From Glossina fuscipes (Eukaryota; Arthropoda; Insecta; Diptera; Glossinidae): 64,000 bases of DNA. The notes beneath the pieces are model-generated. The model was not told the DNA's origin. It made no database searches and saw only the letters and a program-made list of their open reading frames with translations. Shown here piece after piece: positions 12,128-25,188 of the stretch (position 1 is the stretch's first letter; every line of letters begins with the position of its first letter). The translations under genes and the position numbers were made by a program. The stretch covers positions 25,963,766 to 26,027,765 of the forward strand of contig NW_023998414.1 of the NCBI RefSeq assembly GCF_014805625.2, given 5' to 3'.

Positions 12128-12500
12128 ATGGGAAGGAGTTGAAAAAGTGGTCCAATCCGAACTATTTCCAATAGCATCGCTTAATCAAAACATGTCGGTG
12201 TACCAAATTTTATCGAAATATCTAAAATATTGCGCCACTGACAAAACGGACAGACAAGCAGAATCGGTCGATATAAAGTTGGGCCTATCGCAAGTCCTTC
12301 TGGCTGTAATATACATCCGCACAAATCTTATATACATATGCGCGACAAGTGCTCTAGGATATTATTAGGCCAGATGGACAGAAAAGCAAAATCATTTTCT
12401 AAATCGATCGGTATAATAAAAGATGGCCCTATCTCAAGTCCTTCTGGCCCAAACTTTATATGCAAATGTACCACAAGTTATGTAAGACATAATTAGGATT
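12128..12500 (+). mobile_element. B-family repeat with internal duplication, copy B1
   Basis: The segment GTGGTCCAATCCGAACTATT and its continuation through CATGTCGGTGTACCAAATTT aligns with 63021-63100. The later block GATCGGTATAATAAAAGATGG plus CTATCTCAAGTCCTTCT aligns with GATCGGTATAATAAAGGATGG plus CTATCTTAAGCCCTTCT in the 59.3-60.1 kb copy. Within B1 the segment at 12284-12304 recurs at 12428-12448 with one mismatch in 21, so part of the element is duplicated with a 144-bp offset. The open frame 12147-12368 lies wholly inside the repeat and is not a gene. Confidence 0.7.
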
Positions 12501-13520
12501 AATGATAAGTCATTAAGCCTAAGCGTCTCTTACAGTTGATTTGATAGAAACAATTACAAGGCAGTAGGACGATAACTTCATAATCTACGAAATTGAAACG
12601 AAACGGAAATCAAAATTTTCTTTACGAAGAGTTTTCTTTTATTCCGGATTAGTTGTCTTTCCAAAGGAGACCACATGCAGTTTCAAAGGTAATTTACGTG
12701 ATTCAAGAACTGACTTTTGGGGGATACGTCACGAAACACTGAATTTTACTGACACGAAGATAGATGAGTAATCAATTTCGTAGAAAAGAGGACATAGCTA
12801 GGGACATGTCGGACCAACTGTGCTACTTTAGTATAAATGATGATATCGTAAGCATTGTGCAATAGCTTCCAATGAAGAATTTAATCTTGAATTGATATGA
12901 TGGAAGTATTTTAACTTAAACACTTTATACATGCTACGGCAATTGAACAGTTGATTAGGTTGCGCAACAAATAAATTTACTTACAATTCGGAACTTTAAA
13001 ATTTTGAGAGTTTCACGCTTTCTACTTTGAAACTAAGTTTAGTATCCTCGTTGCACAATGTATTAGCCATTACAACTGTATTAGAAGAATTCGTTTCATT
13101 GCTGTTACATAAGAATTCAAAATTGAAGTTATCTTTTCAACGAGAGAACACATAAGCAGCCCACACTTGTCAAAGTTTAAGAAGAAATTTGCTTAGGCGT
13201 ACAAAAAGTTATAAGGAAGCAAAAGATATGCATAGAAACAGCAGTAACTACTTAAACGCGTGATATCCTTTATACTTTTTTCGATTATTATATGCGCCTA
13301 CATTTTGAACATTATAAACGATTAGTTATTCTTTACTTTTTTGCTTGAGGCAACCTTACATTACTTTTATCTAATGCCCACTTGCTGAATAGAGTAACAG
13401 AGTTCGACTAAGCTAGGTTTGGCCAAACGTTCTGGTAATTAAAGAAGACTTATTTAAGGCAACCTACATAATTGCATCGACAACAGGAGTCGGAAATTGC
13501 ATAAATACAAATTGCATAAT
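12500..13520. other. Non-coding stretch
   Basis: No recognisable gene, RNA or repeat. Confidence 0.5.
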
Positions 13521-14100
13521 GGGCAAAAGATAAGTAAAGAGATAAAAAAACAAAAAGAAAAAAAAGAAAATAAAGGAAAAGAAATTAAAAGGAAAGAAAG
13601 GGAAACAAAAGAAAGAGGAAGAAAGGAAAATAAAGGAAAGGGAAACAAAAGAAAGAGGAAGAAAGGAAAATAAAGGAAAGGGAAAGAATAGAAGAGAAAA
13701 GAAAGCATAAGAAAGAAAAGAAGATAAAGGAAAAGAAAACAAAAAAAAAGAAAGGAAAAGAAAAGAAAAGAAAAGAAAAAAAAAAAAAGGAAAGGATGGG
13801 AAAAGAAGGGAAAAGAAAATAAAATAAAAGAAAAGAAAAGGAAAAGAAGAGAAAGGAAAAGAAGACGAAAGAAAGAGACAGAAAGGAAAATATAAGAAAG
13901 GGAAAGAATAGAACAGAAAAAAAACACAAGAAAGAAAAGAAAAGAAGAGAAAGGAAAAGAAAAAAAAGAAAAGAAAGGGAGAGAAGAGAAGAGAAGATAA
14001 GAGAAAAGAAAAGAAAAGAAAAGAAGAGAAGAGAAGAGAAGAGAAGAGAAAAGAAAAGAAGAAAGGAAACGAAAAAAAAACAAAAGAATAGAAAAGAAAG
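13520..14100 (+). repeat. Polypurine tract with higher-order repeats
   Basis: About 580 bases made almost entirely of A and G, dominated by GAAA/GGAAA/AAGAG units with scattered T and C. A 40-bp unit is exactly repeated at 13601-13640 and 13641-13680. A longer diverged segment starting near 13651 recurs about 220 bp later near 13871, including GGGAAAGAATAGAA and CA(T/C)AAGAAAG landmarks. The part at 13979-14060 is mainly GAGAA pentamers. Phe/Ser-rich open frames on the minus strand (13454-14083 and others) merely reflect this composition. Confidence 0.95.
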
Positions 14101-16640
14101 TGTCAGACGAGACGAAATGAAACTAAATTGGTCGAAAAAAAAATAAAATGTCGAAAAGGCTTTCGTTTCGATCTATATAAAAGAAGCAAAATTTTGCAAA
14201 TACTTTTTTGTAAATTATGATAAAATATTAGGTCATGTTGAAAAAGCTCCAGGGGTTTTTTCCGCCGTTTTAAGCTTCTTTTCGTAGCATGCTCTTTTCG
14301 AATGCTTGCAAACCGTCATGTGGTTGATGTTTTTACCTTCTTACAGCAAAACGCACCACATAGCGTATTTTTTCAGATATTTCACTCATTTTCAAATCAA
14401 TGTAAATAAATTTTTACATGAGTGAAAAATCAGAAAATTATCTTCACAAAAAATGTAAGCTTTTGAAATTTCACCTTTGTGTTGCCCGATATAAAAGGCA
14501 TCAACACCGTTCCGCAGAAAAAAACGCTGAGAATTTTCAGTATAACGTATTATATATAAAATATATGTAAAAGAAAATACATAAGAGAAATGATTGAAGA
14601 ATTGAGGATTCGAATTGAAATTCATTACAGTTGTGCGTTATGGGAGGATTTGATGAATGCTTTATATTATTTGTCGATACGTGTAACGTTAGTTGCAAAC
14701 AGATTCTAAAGGTTTAATAGAGCGCTTATGATAAATGCTATTTAATAAATTTTTTATTAATTACTTTATCAATTCGACACTGGAATCTGTTGCAATTATT
14801 TCAAGCATGACGAGGATAAGTGGAAAAGTAAATGGAAAAAAGCAGGATATTGGACAAGTGGTGTGAAATAGTTAATGAGGTAGCCATCGACAAAGCGATA
14901 TATACGACGATGATGAGTTTTAAAAAACAATTAAATAAATTTAATGCAGATTGAGAGCAAACATAGTAAAGTAACTTTTTATAAAGAATTTAATTAATGA
15001 CTTTTATCTTTCCTAGATGGGAGGCTGTTGTTGTACGTTCCGCATATATTGCCTAATAATCGATGAGTTTTTCAAGATACACATGTAAAAGTATTGGCTT
15101 TTTATCGTTTACCTTAATGAAGAAATGAAAATAATGGCCCTGATCAAGACTGTGCAAGGATTTTGGCCATAACTGGATGAAAGAAAATATGAAAAAATAA
15201 AGTTGAGATTGTAATTTCTTTTCATCAGCATAACGAACCGCTTAAAATTTTGATATAAAGGGTTTTTGTTTTTTGAACTATTATTTTATCCGTCATTCTC
15301 CGATGCGCGTTTATTTCGTTTCACGAAGAGAAATGTTTCAGACGTTAGCCCTAAATAACTGCTTTAAAGATTTTCGAGCCAAGTACATGGAAGATGGACT
15401 CTACTTACGGGAAAAGCTTGAACTTTGAGTGCATATTTGACATTCTTCAGGACATATTGTTTTATAACGACTCATATGACGATGATTCCCATCGGCCCGC
15501 AGTCAGAAAGCAATCCCGTATCTTAAAAAACAAGTTATTTATAGTTTATGTATCTAAGCAAGCTATACACAAATATAAAATAGTCATATATATATATATA
15601 TATGCGTAAAAATAAAAAAATTCTTTGAAAATAGAATTATGTGACGAAATATTTTATATCCACGACCTTTGAAAGACTCAAAGCACAACGAAAAATGTAA
15701 ATTCCCATGCACCACATGCATGTATTAGGTGGATTGGGTGGATTATTTTAAATTCGAATAGACTTGGAAATTTTTCTCGTCTGTCTGTTGTAGTGTACAA
15801 GTGACGGCCAAAAATTCAGAGAATACCGATGTCCTCAGTTTACATTACTCTTTAGATATGGCCTTTGATCAATTTACTCCGTTTGCAAGATCAACCTGCG
15901 CGCAAAAGTCTCCAATCCTTGTGCTAAACTTGATGGCCATGGCTTCATCTTTGTAAACATGAGAATCTTTGCAATAGACATTAAACAAACAACACAGTTC
16001 TGCCTGAACTTTATTTCAGATCAAGGCTCTGAAATGGCAGGCGCGGTCCTTTAAGTCTTAACTGCCGCATGTTTTATGCCGATTGCCTCTGGCCTGCCCA
16101 AAACACGGAATTGCTTTCTAACTTTGAGCCTGTCGGGCTTCGTTAAAAAATAAGAGATAAAGTTAATTTTGACATCCTAACTAACTGTAAATTTACAAAT
16201 GCTTTTTCTTCATTCAAGTGAGCCTCAAAGGCTCAATGTGGTCCATTTATGGTTTGTTTCTTTTATTGTATTAACGAAATTTTCGCACTTTGCCTTCTCT
16301 TTCAATAGTTTAATCAATTTGTTGTTGTTTTTTTTTTTTTTCAATATTTCAAATAAAAATGCATATCGTAACTAAACAAGTGGAAAATTATATTATTTAT
16401 ATAAATACCGTTAATAATGCTTATTAATAACTAACAAAATTATACAACTGAGTGAATCTAATGTAAGTATGAAAACATGCAACAAATCCAAATAGGATTT
16501 TAAACGAATTGTGTGTACCCGTTAATAAAGTCCGTAATATTCATATTAGTTCATATTTATTTATTTGTAGCTGAGATCAATTTAAAGGGCAAGCACCATA
16601 GTACTAGCTAATGAGAGAGATTAATTTAATTAAGTAAGAA
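14100..16640. other. AT-rich non-coding stretch
   Basis: Open frames at 14392-14625 (minus) and 15394-15609 (plus) have no recognisable similarity. A TA tract ends the latter at about 15589-15603. A GTCTGTCTG fragment lies near 15780 and T14 at 16328-16341. A TTAATTTAATTAAG block is at 16621-16635. Confidence 0.5.
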
Positions 16641-17435
16641 AATTATATTCGATTGCGATCGGATCTTTTCCGCCCATTACAATTATCCTATAAAAGATTG
16701 AAAAAATATTGGACGGGCGCGGCTGAAACAATTCTATGGAAATTTATATTGTCCATCTGTTCTAGTTTATGAGCAACGAGCAAAAGATATGGACAGCAAG
16801 TATGTTCTTAGTGTTGGCTGTATGTGCAGATGATCTCGTAATTTTTGCCAACGGGAGAATTTCGACCACGTATACTACACAGTTAAGGAGACGGATGTAC
16901 TGAGAAACAGATGGACATAGGCTTAGGCGCATTCCGAATCTGGAACTGGCTTTACGGAGTTTTTGAAGATTCTGCTTTTGTGAATTGCAAAGGTATTAAA
17001 AAAAAGTTAAGTCTTAATAGACTGTATAATATTAGGTATATATATTTTTTAGATCATATCATCGCCCATAGAACCTAAGTTCAAATTTTTTTAGTTCAAT
17101 TTTTCATAGGTTGTAGTTTACGACTAAAGAGCGAAAAAACAATTTTTTAATCCATTTGCAAGGTGAAGATGGTCTCAGTTGTCGTAGTGTGTCCTTCGAC
17201 CAATTTGGTCCATTTTCAATACGTGTAAGAACTTTTAATATTTTTTGCCAAAACGGGCGTCCAAGGGAATGTTTAAAACACGATAAATGGACGAAGAACC
17301 CGACAGACTGACATACTAAAGTCAACTCAGAGCCTGATGCTGATCAGGAATATGTATACCTTGTATACTTTGTGTCTGGGCGTTGCGAACATTTCGACAA
17401 AATGAATATGTCCCTCATCCGTTCGGTGATAGGCT
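16640..17435 (+). mobile_element. A-family repeat, longest copy A3 (about 0.8 kb)
   Basis: The left end AATTATATTCGATTGCGATC (16641-16660) matches AATTATATTCGGTCGTGATC (40515-40534) in A4. The right end carries CTGATGCTGATCAGGAATATG, CTGGGCGTTGCGAACATTTC and a CTCATCCGTTCGG terminus, matching the reverse complement of 669-785. An internal block at 16764-16785 matches 44775-44796 at about 18 of 22. These landmarks define a roughly 0.8-kb non-autonomous element of DINE-1/INE-1 character, without a transposase-like frame. Open frame 17104-17325 on the minus strand is a by-product. Confidence 0.75.
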
Positions 17436-17439
17436 TAAA

Positions 17440-20400
17440 AAGATTTAAAACTATATCTTCACATATATTGTCCCTCACAAGGAGATATTTAGGCAAATGT
17501 ATGAATAATTAAATCACGATTATGTGCTTATCCTTTTTCAGCTCTATTGATTGCAAGCGGAAGGACTAACTTTCCCTAAATCATCACATCAGAAAAATGC
17601 AATTTAATATTTTATTAAAACATCCATCCGCCTTTTAAATGCTATACAAATATAAAGTAAAATCTCAGAGAGCTTCGAATAAACAAACTTTAAGGATAAG
17701 TTAATTCAATTATATAACTAGCAAAGTGAAAAAAGCCACATACGACTTAATGGGAATCCTAGATACCTTACCTACCTTAAGGGCAATTTTTCGTCTATCG
17801 TCCAATTGTTTCCAGGATTCAAAGACAATTAATTTGCGGATGGAAATCTCTTTAATTCTGGATACATAAATGTCCACCGATATCAGGCCGTATAGCCGAT
17901 AAGCTAGACATATCACTTTGACTACTTCATACTTTAAGTGTTTTATGTGAACATAACGCTTGATATATACGAACTAAGTAAAATGTATAAACTTTTCATC
18001 GCACTATAAATTCGACGAGACGCAGGCAAAAAAAAAAAAAAAAAAAAAAACAATGTAGAATCTCGCCCGATGTCTGATACACATACATACATACATACAT
18101 ATAGTATATATAGTGTATCGTGTTATTAAACTGTTGCAATGTTCCAAATGAAAGGATAAAATTAACATTCTGCCTCACATGTTTTGACAGTGAATATAAA
18201 AATAGAGATGCATAGTAAAAATGTGTATGCATTTGTGTGGTTATGTTTGTATACACGTATTTCCTTTTTCCCATTTATTTAATGTATGGTAATGTCAAGG
18301 TGTTGCCTGTTGTGATATTAATATAAAATGTCTGTAGATCCCTTACGTATATAATGCACTTGCAAATGAAGGACGTCTGTTTCTGGATAATGTTTTTCCA
18401 ACAGGTTATAAAGTGCGTGACATGCCACTTAGTTTTAAAGCTAACAAGCACGTAACCTAAAGCATGACTAGACTTTACAAATAAACTCGAGTAGATTTGT
18501 GTGTGGAAAGGAAAATAAAAATGAGAGAAAAAAAAAAAAAAAAACAGAAAATTATAAACTATATATAACATAAGTAATTTTTGTTTTCTTCTCACTTTTT
18601 GGCTTTTTTTTTTCTTCTCTCTTTTTTTGCCTTCAAAGATAATTATCGGTTGAGAAAGGTGTAAAATAATAAATTTTTCATTTTTAATTCAGAACACTTT
18701 GACAAAATGTTTAGGGTAAATATATTTAAAAGTAAATGAACGAGAATGCGATGCAAGGGCAAGAGCAAGGACAAAGGCAAGGAATGATAGTTAATGCATA
18801 TATATATATATATATATATAAAATTTTATTTAAAGAAAAATTGTAACAACTTGTTATACATATTACAGCGTAGACCGTGTTTCGCGGTTTCACGTTATTT
18901 ATTCAAGTCCTTTTGAAATTAAGTGCGCACCTCTGACTTATGATTTTTCGGATAGAATAGATTTTGTTTCCCATTCTTAGAAAATCTATTACACGAACTT
19001 ACATTTCAAACGCTTTAATTTTTATTCTGCCCTTGTCTGTCGGTCTGTCTGTCTGCCGAACATTGCAAATCAATTCTATTCGCTCGACTCTCTCGGCTGA
19101 CTTTCCATTCATTTTTAAGCTCGTTTACGACTCGCTTCACCTTTCGCAAATATTCTGCTTATATGCTCAAGGGCCCCCGTTAATTCGTTAACCCGCTTTT
19201 CCGTTAAATTTTCGGCCAATTGTTGTTAATCCTTTCGTTAGTCGCCAGCTTGTATTTCCCCTTCTCTTTAAAATTTTGTTTCGTAGAAAGTCGGATAACT
19301 TTCAAGAAAATTTAGATCGGCAATTATGACATTTGCCCAATAATGTAGTTAAACTAACGACTCAACAATGAAATTAATTTAATTATTCAAAAAAAAAAAA
19401 AGAAAAAAAGAAAGAAAACTAGAGTACTCTTCATATAAAAAAGAGATCAACTTTAACGCTTCGGTAAGGGTATCATGAGAGCATTAGGTTACATCAAAAG
19501 TCATACAAAGTATGAACTCTGTTCGCCTTTGTTGATCATATGTAAAAACTTTTACGAGTCGTATCACAAATTCTCGTTGGTAGATACCGATGAAATTGTT
19601 AAAAGAAAACTTCTTCGACAATAGTATATAATGCTACGTAAGGGATAGGATATCTATCTCTTAGTTTCACTTATGTAACCTTACAAGACTTATATATTTT
19701 CAGTTTGATGAAAGTTAATTTATCGTAAGCTCGATTAGGTATAATTGCGAGTATAAGAGTGAACCTTTCTTTAAGATACTACGACTACTTGCTCTTTGCT
19801 CTTCTTGTTCTTGGTTATGCTAGAGGAGAATTTATATGTTAGTGTTTCAATTTAAATGCTTGATGCCTTCATAATAGATTTCGATATACTTATACTTCTT
19901 TCTGGCATTTTTGCAGGTGCACCACTTTACCTAATCACAAATATAATAAAATAGAGCAGAAAACAAAAAGAAGAAAAAGATTACGAAACAATAACAGCAA
20001 TTGATACGAAATAAAATGAAAGTGAAATGTCAATGTCATAAGCCTTTATCGTTAAGTTTGAATGAATTTTATTAGAAAGCTCTTTAAGTAAATAGTCTTT
20101 TTCGGACTTTTGTTGCCATCAATCGATTGATAATTAATCCATTGAGAAGAAGTCAAGCAAACTCTTCAAATGTTATCGGTAACCAAGATCGTGGTTTTAA
20201 TTCGAATATTTTGCATTCAGGCATAACTGTGTTAAATTTCTTATTTATCGAATAATTAATAATAATTGTTAATGAATTGTTCATTTATCTGATATTTTGA
20301 AATAATATTGATTTAATTTAATTCATTTTGTGTTATACAAGTGAAATTCTTTGTTCAATTTTGAATCTATATTAACATATTATTATAATACATTTCAATT

Positions 20401-20780
20401 TAAGTGAAACTTTTTCTTTAAAAGGTCCAACGCAATAAGGCGTTCTTTCTATTTTCGAGTTGGGATTGCAACTTTGCCGACTTTTTACAAAAGGAAAAGT
20501 AAAAGTCTTATGGTGTATAAAAAACATATTTCTTATGTTTTGTGTGAAAAAAAAGTGAGGCGTGACAGATGATACCACCCCAGGTCATTATTTTGCACCT
20601 AGAAAAACAAACGGAAGATTTTCTGAAAATTATTAACTTAAACCCCAACAAACGTTTGATTCCTCTTATATCCTAAGCCAATTGTGCGTACAAGCGTATA
20701 TCAAGCTTGCGTGAATGTTTGCAACAAGCAGAAGTACTTGAGATAAACTCATATTTCATCATATCTGTCGGTTCGATTTA
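17440..20780. other. AT-rich non-coding stretch with simple repeats
   Basis: Contains A23 (18028-18050), an ACAT tract (18080-18100), A17 (18528-18544), an imperfect AAGGGC-type run (about 18745-18785), (AT)12 (18798-18821) and a CTGTCGGTCTGTCTGTCTG run near 19034-19053 that may be the core of a decayed A-family repeat. 20240-20335 is rich in TAATTA/TTTAATTTAATT motifs. No gene recognised; open frames on the minus strand at 17996-18595 reflect the poly-A tracts. Confidence 0.5.
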
Positions 20781-20990
20781 AGCTTGTAAGTCTGTTTGTC
20801 TGTCTGTCTGTCTGTCCGCCTTCTTTTCTTATGTTCAAACGACAAGGGGCACTTTTTCAGATATTCTGATGAAATTTTAATGCATAGACGTGTTTTGACC
20901 GAAAGGCGAAAATTAATGAAAATTTTGAAAAGTCGCTATGTGATTACCTATAGGGTGTTTTTATTTGTTTTCGTCGAAAAATTTTTAAAA
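20780..20990 (-). mobile_element. GTCT-core repeat, probable decayed dipteran non-autonomous element
   Basis: GTCTGTTTGTCTGTCTGTCT followed by GTCCGCC at about 20790-20820, preceded by a TCGGTTCGATTTAAGC segment and followed by TTTTTCAGATATTCTGATG and CTATAGGGTG. The core and downstream 'TTTCAGATATT' motif are shared with 41060-41100. The boundaries are not defined. Confidence 0.45.
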
Positions 20991-21540
20991 ATTTTAATTA
21001 TTAAAACTGTGCCCGTTTTTTCCGGTCTGATATGTAATATTTAAATTTATTAAAAGAATTGTCAAAAACTTTTCGAAAACGAAGAAGAAATACAGCAATT
21101 AAGCAAGTGTTGAACTTTCATGGCTACTGGACGATTATTACAGGAACCAGCTTAATGTTACAGGACAATAAGCATGATTTCGAGAGAAACATATGTAAGA
21201 TTTCAATGTCGTAATGTCGTTTTTATTCTGGCCTCTAATCTGCGTAACATGCGCTACTGAACTGTTGTATTATCGGTTTTAAGCATTTGCATAGACCAAG
21301 CAATTTTACACTATTAATTTTTTTCATTTCCAGTTGCTGGTTGTACCTGCCAAGCTATTCAGTCTGTTGAAGATATTTGAAGTATTTTTGTACAATTGTA
21401 GTATTGTAAACGTATATAAAATATTGATGAAAATCAATGAAATTTATTCCAAGTTACAAGATTCGTCGTACAATTTATTAAAAATGGGATCGATTTATTT
21501 CCCTATTGAAGTTAAAAAATCGAAATCGGAAAATTTGTAT

Positions 21541-21590
21541 AGAAAAAAAAAAATAAAAAAAATAAAAAAATAAATAAATAAAAATAAATG
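21541..21590 (+). repeat. A/T-rich (AAAT)n-like tract
   Basis: Runs of A separated by single T, grading into TAAATAAATA. Confidence 0.85.
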
Positions 21591-21724
21591 GAAGGGCAAG
21601 ACTTTATAGAGCAGAAATTTCAATTTGAATTAAGGCTTCCTTTTTTTTTTTTTTGGTCCACGTACATTTAAAAACCCAAAATAAACTGAAGATAGTTTTT
21701 AGTATTTGTGTCATATAGAATGCC

Positions 21725-21745
21725 AAAAAAAAAAAAAAAAAAAAA
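21725..21745 (+). repeat. A21 homopolymer
   Basis: Uninterrupted A run; T14 lies upstream at 21641-21654. Confidence 0.95.
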
Positions 21746-21797
21746 GAAAAAAGGAATTCGATGTGCTAATCAAATATGTGTGGGCAAGTAAGCAGAT

Positions 21798-21830
21798 ATG
21801 CATGGTATGCATGGTATGCATGGTATACAT
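21798..21830 (+). repeat. 3 x 9-bp ATGCATGGT tandem repeat
   Basis: ATGCATGGT at 21798-21806, 21807-21815 and 21816-21824 are identical, followed by ATACAT. Each unit contains the palindrome ATGCAT. Confidence 0.95.
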
Positions 21831-23853
21831 CTACTGCTTAGGGCGAAGAGAAATTACCCTTAAATACACATAATTCTTTATGCTGTTTTCTATGTCAGTA
21901 TGTTTATATGTATATATAAACGTGTATTTGCGTTTATGTAAACAAAACTGATCTACATAAATATAAATGACACTAAGGCAGATAAGTTATTCAATTTGAA
22001 ATGAACTCAAAGCAATTCTTTTTAAAAAAGCTACGTTTACTTTTAAGGCAAATTTTCAACATAGTTGTATACGAATTTTCAATACATTATAAATGTAAAA
22101 AATTTTCACATTCCAACCGTTTTCTATTAAGATTGAACGAATAGTTTTGTGTTCGTATTCAAGCTTTTCTTCTCAACTGAGTAGTAAATCATCGGTTATT
22201 GATTTGTTGACTCCCAAAAGAAGAAGAGGAGAAAGTTTTTTAATACAAATCTTTTCAAATACATAGTGTTTTCTAAAATTAATTTTACATGCTTGTTACA
22301 AATTTTATCTGTGCATAAATTCGTAGAGAAAGTCATGCGATTTTTAAGCGGAAAATGTCTCAAGGCAATTAGTTGCTCATATTTGAGTTCCCTATTGAGG
22401 TCGACATCTTTGCTATAGTCGACATCAGCACTAATTGGATGATCTGTGCAAAGCATATATTAAGCTTTGAAACTTTCTCTCTATTAATCGATCGATTTCA
22501 TCTACGGGATTCCTAAGTAAGTTTGCGGAGGGAATTTTTTCTTTTCGAGAAAAAAATAGACGATCCATTCTTTGTGGTATTACTAATTAAGGAGATTGAG
22601 AATGCTAAGGATACTTTACTTGAAACTTGCGAAAAGTGGACTCTTAAAAGTTGCAATTTAATCTCGATTTAAATCAAGGACTTATAGGAAAAAATTTAAA
22701 GAAAATTTTTTTTTTTTTTTTGGTATTTGTATTTGACCAACTAGTCGTTGAAGAAACATGGTCTATACATTTAGACGCAGTAGTCGGTAGAAAGGATTAG
22801 AATGCGCGTGAGAGTGTAAAGGAAGTGCAGTGTTTGTGTGTGTTCGATTTGAAAGTAGAAGCTTTTGGAATTGCGGGAAGACTGCTACATGCTGCTAGAT
22901 TGTTATAAAGACAGGCAGCGCGGCATACGGAAAACTCCAGGATGAGTGGGTGATAATGTTAAGAGGACCAAGTAGTCCAGCGTAAGCATTTGCATGCTAG
23001 ATAGATTTCTCTTCATCTTTGAAAGGCTAAGAACAGTATAGTCCAAGCTACCTCGAGCTACGCAACGCACTCTTGCATTGGAGAATGAATTTTAAAAAAT
23101 GGATTTTCATAGATTTTGAAGTAAGTTCAAGAACGTAGAGCTTTCTCCCAAAAGAAAATCGGCAAAGCAATATTTACAAAATAAAATACATTATAGTTTG
23201 CTCATCTAAAATGGGAAAACTTACCTGTGAGTACCTTTTATTTATGCTTTCGCCTAAATTTTGAATATTAAGTCAGAATAGGTAAAGGATTTGAATGAAT
23301 CGAAGGAAAAAGTTTCCCATCGTTACGAGCAAATTTACATATGTGATCCTTTGATTGACTGAATTTACAGGTAATGTTAGAATAATAAAATATCTCTTTA
23401 AGAGGAAGAGCTTAAATGGGCTCGCAATCGATATCTTTTGGCACTGTAATAAGTTGCTTAAGCCGATTATTGAAAAGGCAAAAATGCCTCGAATTTCTCT
23501 GGGACAACTTTTCTTATTCAATTTCTGCACCATATCCCAAATTTAATAGCATTTCATTTGAAACGAGCATCTAATATTCTCCTTAAGATGAATGTAGTTT
23601 CCTGCGCTTGTTTTTTTTTTTTTCAAATTTAACTTTTGCTTTAACTCACTGACCGCATTAGATTTTGTTATAATTTTAATTACACTTTTTTTTCGTTTCG
23701 TTTCGTTTTTTTTTTTTTTTTTTTCTCTTTAGGTGAGTGTTGTAGTATTACGATATTCCATTAACTAACATAGAAAAACCATTCTCGTTCCCCTCTTCAT
23801 TTAATTCATTCTAATAATTCAACAACTTTGAATTTTTTTTCAATTTCAACTTT

Positions 23854-23888
<35 letters not shown>

Positions 23889-25106
23889 TTCTAAGGAAAA
23901 ATAATCATTTTATACAATTTGTGTTCATTTGCTTTGGATTGTTCTATGTGTGCGCGTGTACACCACATAGCTTAGTTAAACTTATATATATATATATACA
24001 TATTTTGTTGGTTTTCTAAAAAACTTTTAAAACATTTTTCTCTTTTTTTTCTCTTTTTGTCTGTTTATATGTATGTTTATCATTATTAATATTATTTATA
24101 TTATTATTATATTTTTTTTGGTTTTTGTTCGGTTCATATGGTCTTTAAACAAGAATGAACAACAAAATTAAAAGTGAAAGTGAATAACATTCTATAAAAC
24201 TCGTAATTAACTTTTATTAGATATTTACAAAGGAATATTGAGTTTTGCGAATTGCGCACACATTTAAACGAATTTTGAACACACACCATTTCAATTCGAC
24301 ACTTGGAATTGTAAAGCTTTTTTGCTAATTGTAGGCCAATCAGTAGAGACTATCTTTACAATGAAAATTTTGTAATTGCATGCAAGACTTGAGCTTGAGA
24401 CAGATATTTGCTAAGCCTTTTGTTTTCATTTGAATTATTTCGATTTTGAGATTACTATTAGTAGATGGACGACAGACAGTTGAACAATTGAACAAGACGT
24501 ACAGCAATGGCTGGATCGATCTGGAATTTCCCATTGCATAATACGGCTGTCAATATATTCTTCGGGATGAAATGAAAACACTGTAAATCCTTTATGCTTC
24601 AATGAACGATACAAAAAAAAAAAAAAAAAAAAAAAGAAAAGGAACTCTTTCAACAGGAAACGCTTCAATTACGAAGGTATGCCAATTTTGTTATATCGTT
24701 CGTATCGTAACTCATATATGGACGCCGGATGGGGTCAATAAATTATTCAAGTTTTTTTTTAATAGTGTTTAACATGTCTGTCACTCCGTCCGTTCTTGTG
24801 GTTGGTTTGCTTTTTTCAACTTTCAAAGTCATCAAAATTTATCGAAATCGTATATTAGCGCAAAAACCTTGTCTAGAAGAACCTCTTGAAAAATTTCAAT
24901 TGATTCGAGATATGTATATTATGTACATTAACATTTATATAGTTAGCAAAAAATCTCCCAATTTCCAAATATTCATTTCATAAAGTTGAAATGCAACATT
25001 TATCTCAAAGCCTTTGTTTATTTTCTATTGAATTTATTTCATTACATAGTTTATTATATTTACTGCATTGAATATGATTTATGGCGAATAAAAAAATTTG
25101 AATTAT

Positions 25107-25110
<4 letters not shown>

Positions 25111-25145
<35 letters not shown>

Positions 25146-25188
25146 TTGCAAGTGGGGAATCGATGAATAAAAAAAAAAAAAAAAAAAA
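25111..25188. repeat. Inverted poly(T)/poly(A) pair
   Basis: T29 (25111-25139) and A20 (25169-25188) separated by 29 bases could pair as a 20-bp hairpin in single strands. The flanks AATTATTCAA before and TTAAATTTC after do not extend the match well, so the pairing may be coincidental. Confidence 0.8.

Noticed and set aside
13454..14083. 209-codon minus-strand open frame (Phe/Ser/Leu-rich)
   Set aside because: It is the complement of the polypurine tract; composition alone removes stops. No start context or domain.
22196..22456. Minus-strand frame with a transposase-like look (ELKYEQLIALRHFPLKNRM)
   Set aside because: Compared mentally with mariner and Tc1 transposases; the order of motifs does not match and there are no catalytic motifs.
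23210..23240. Perfect CAG|GTAAGT donor consensus on the minus strand
   Set aside because: The sequence upstream on that strand has stops in all frames near the site and no matching acceptor or coding signal; single splice-like hexamers are expected by chance.
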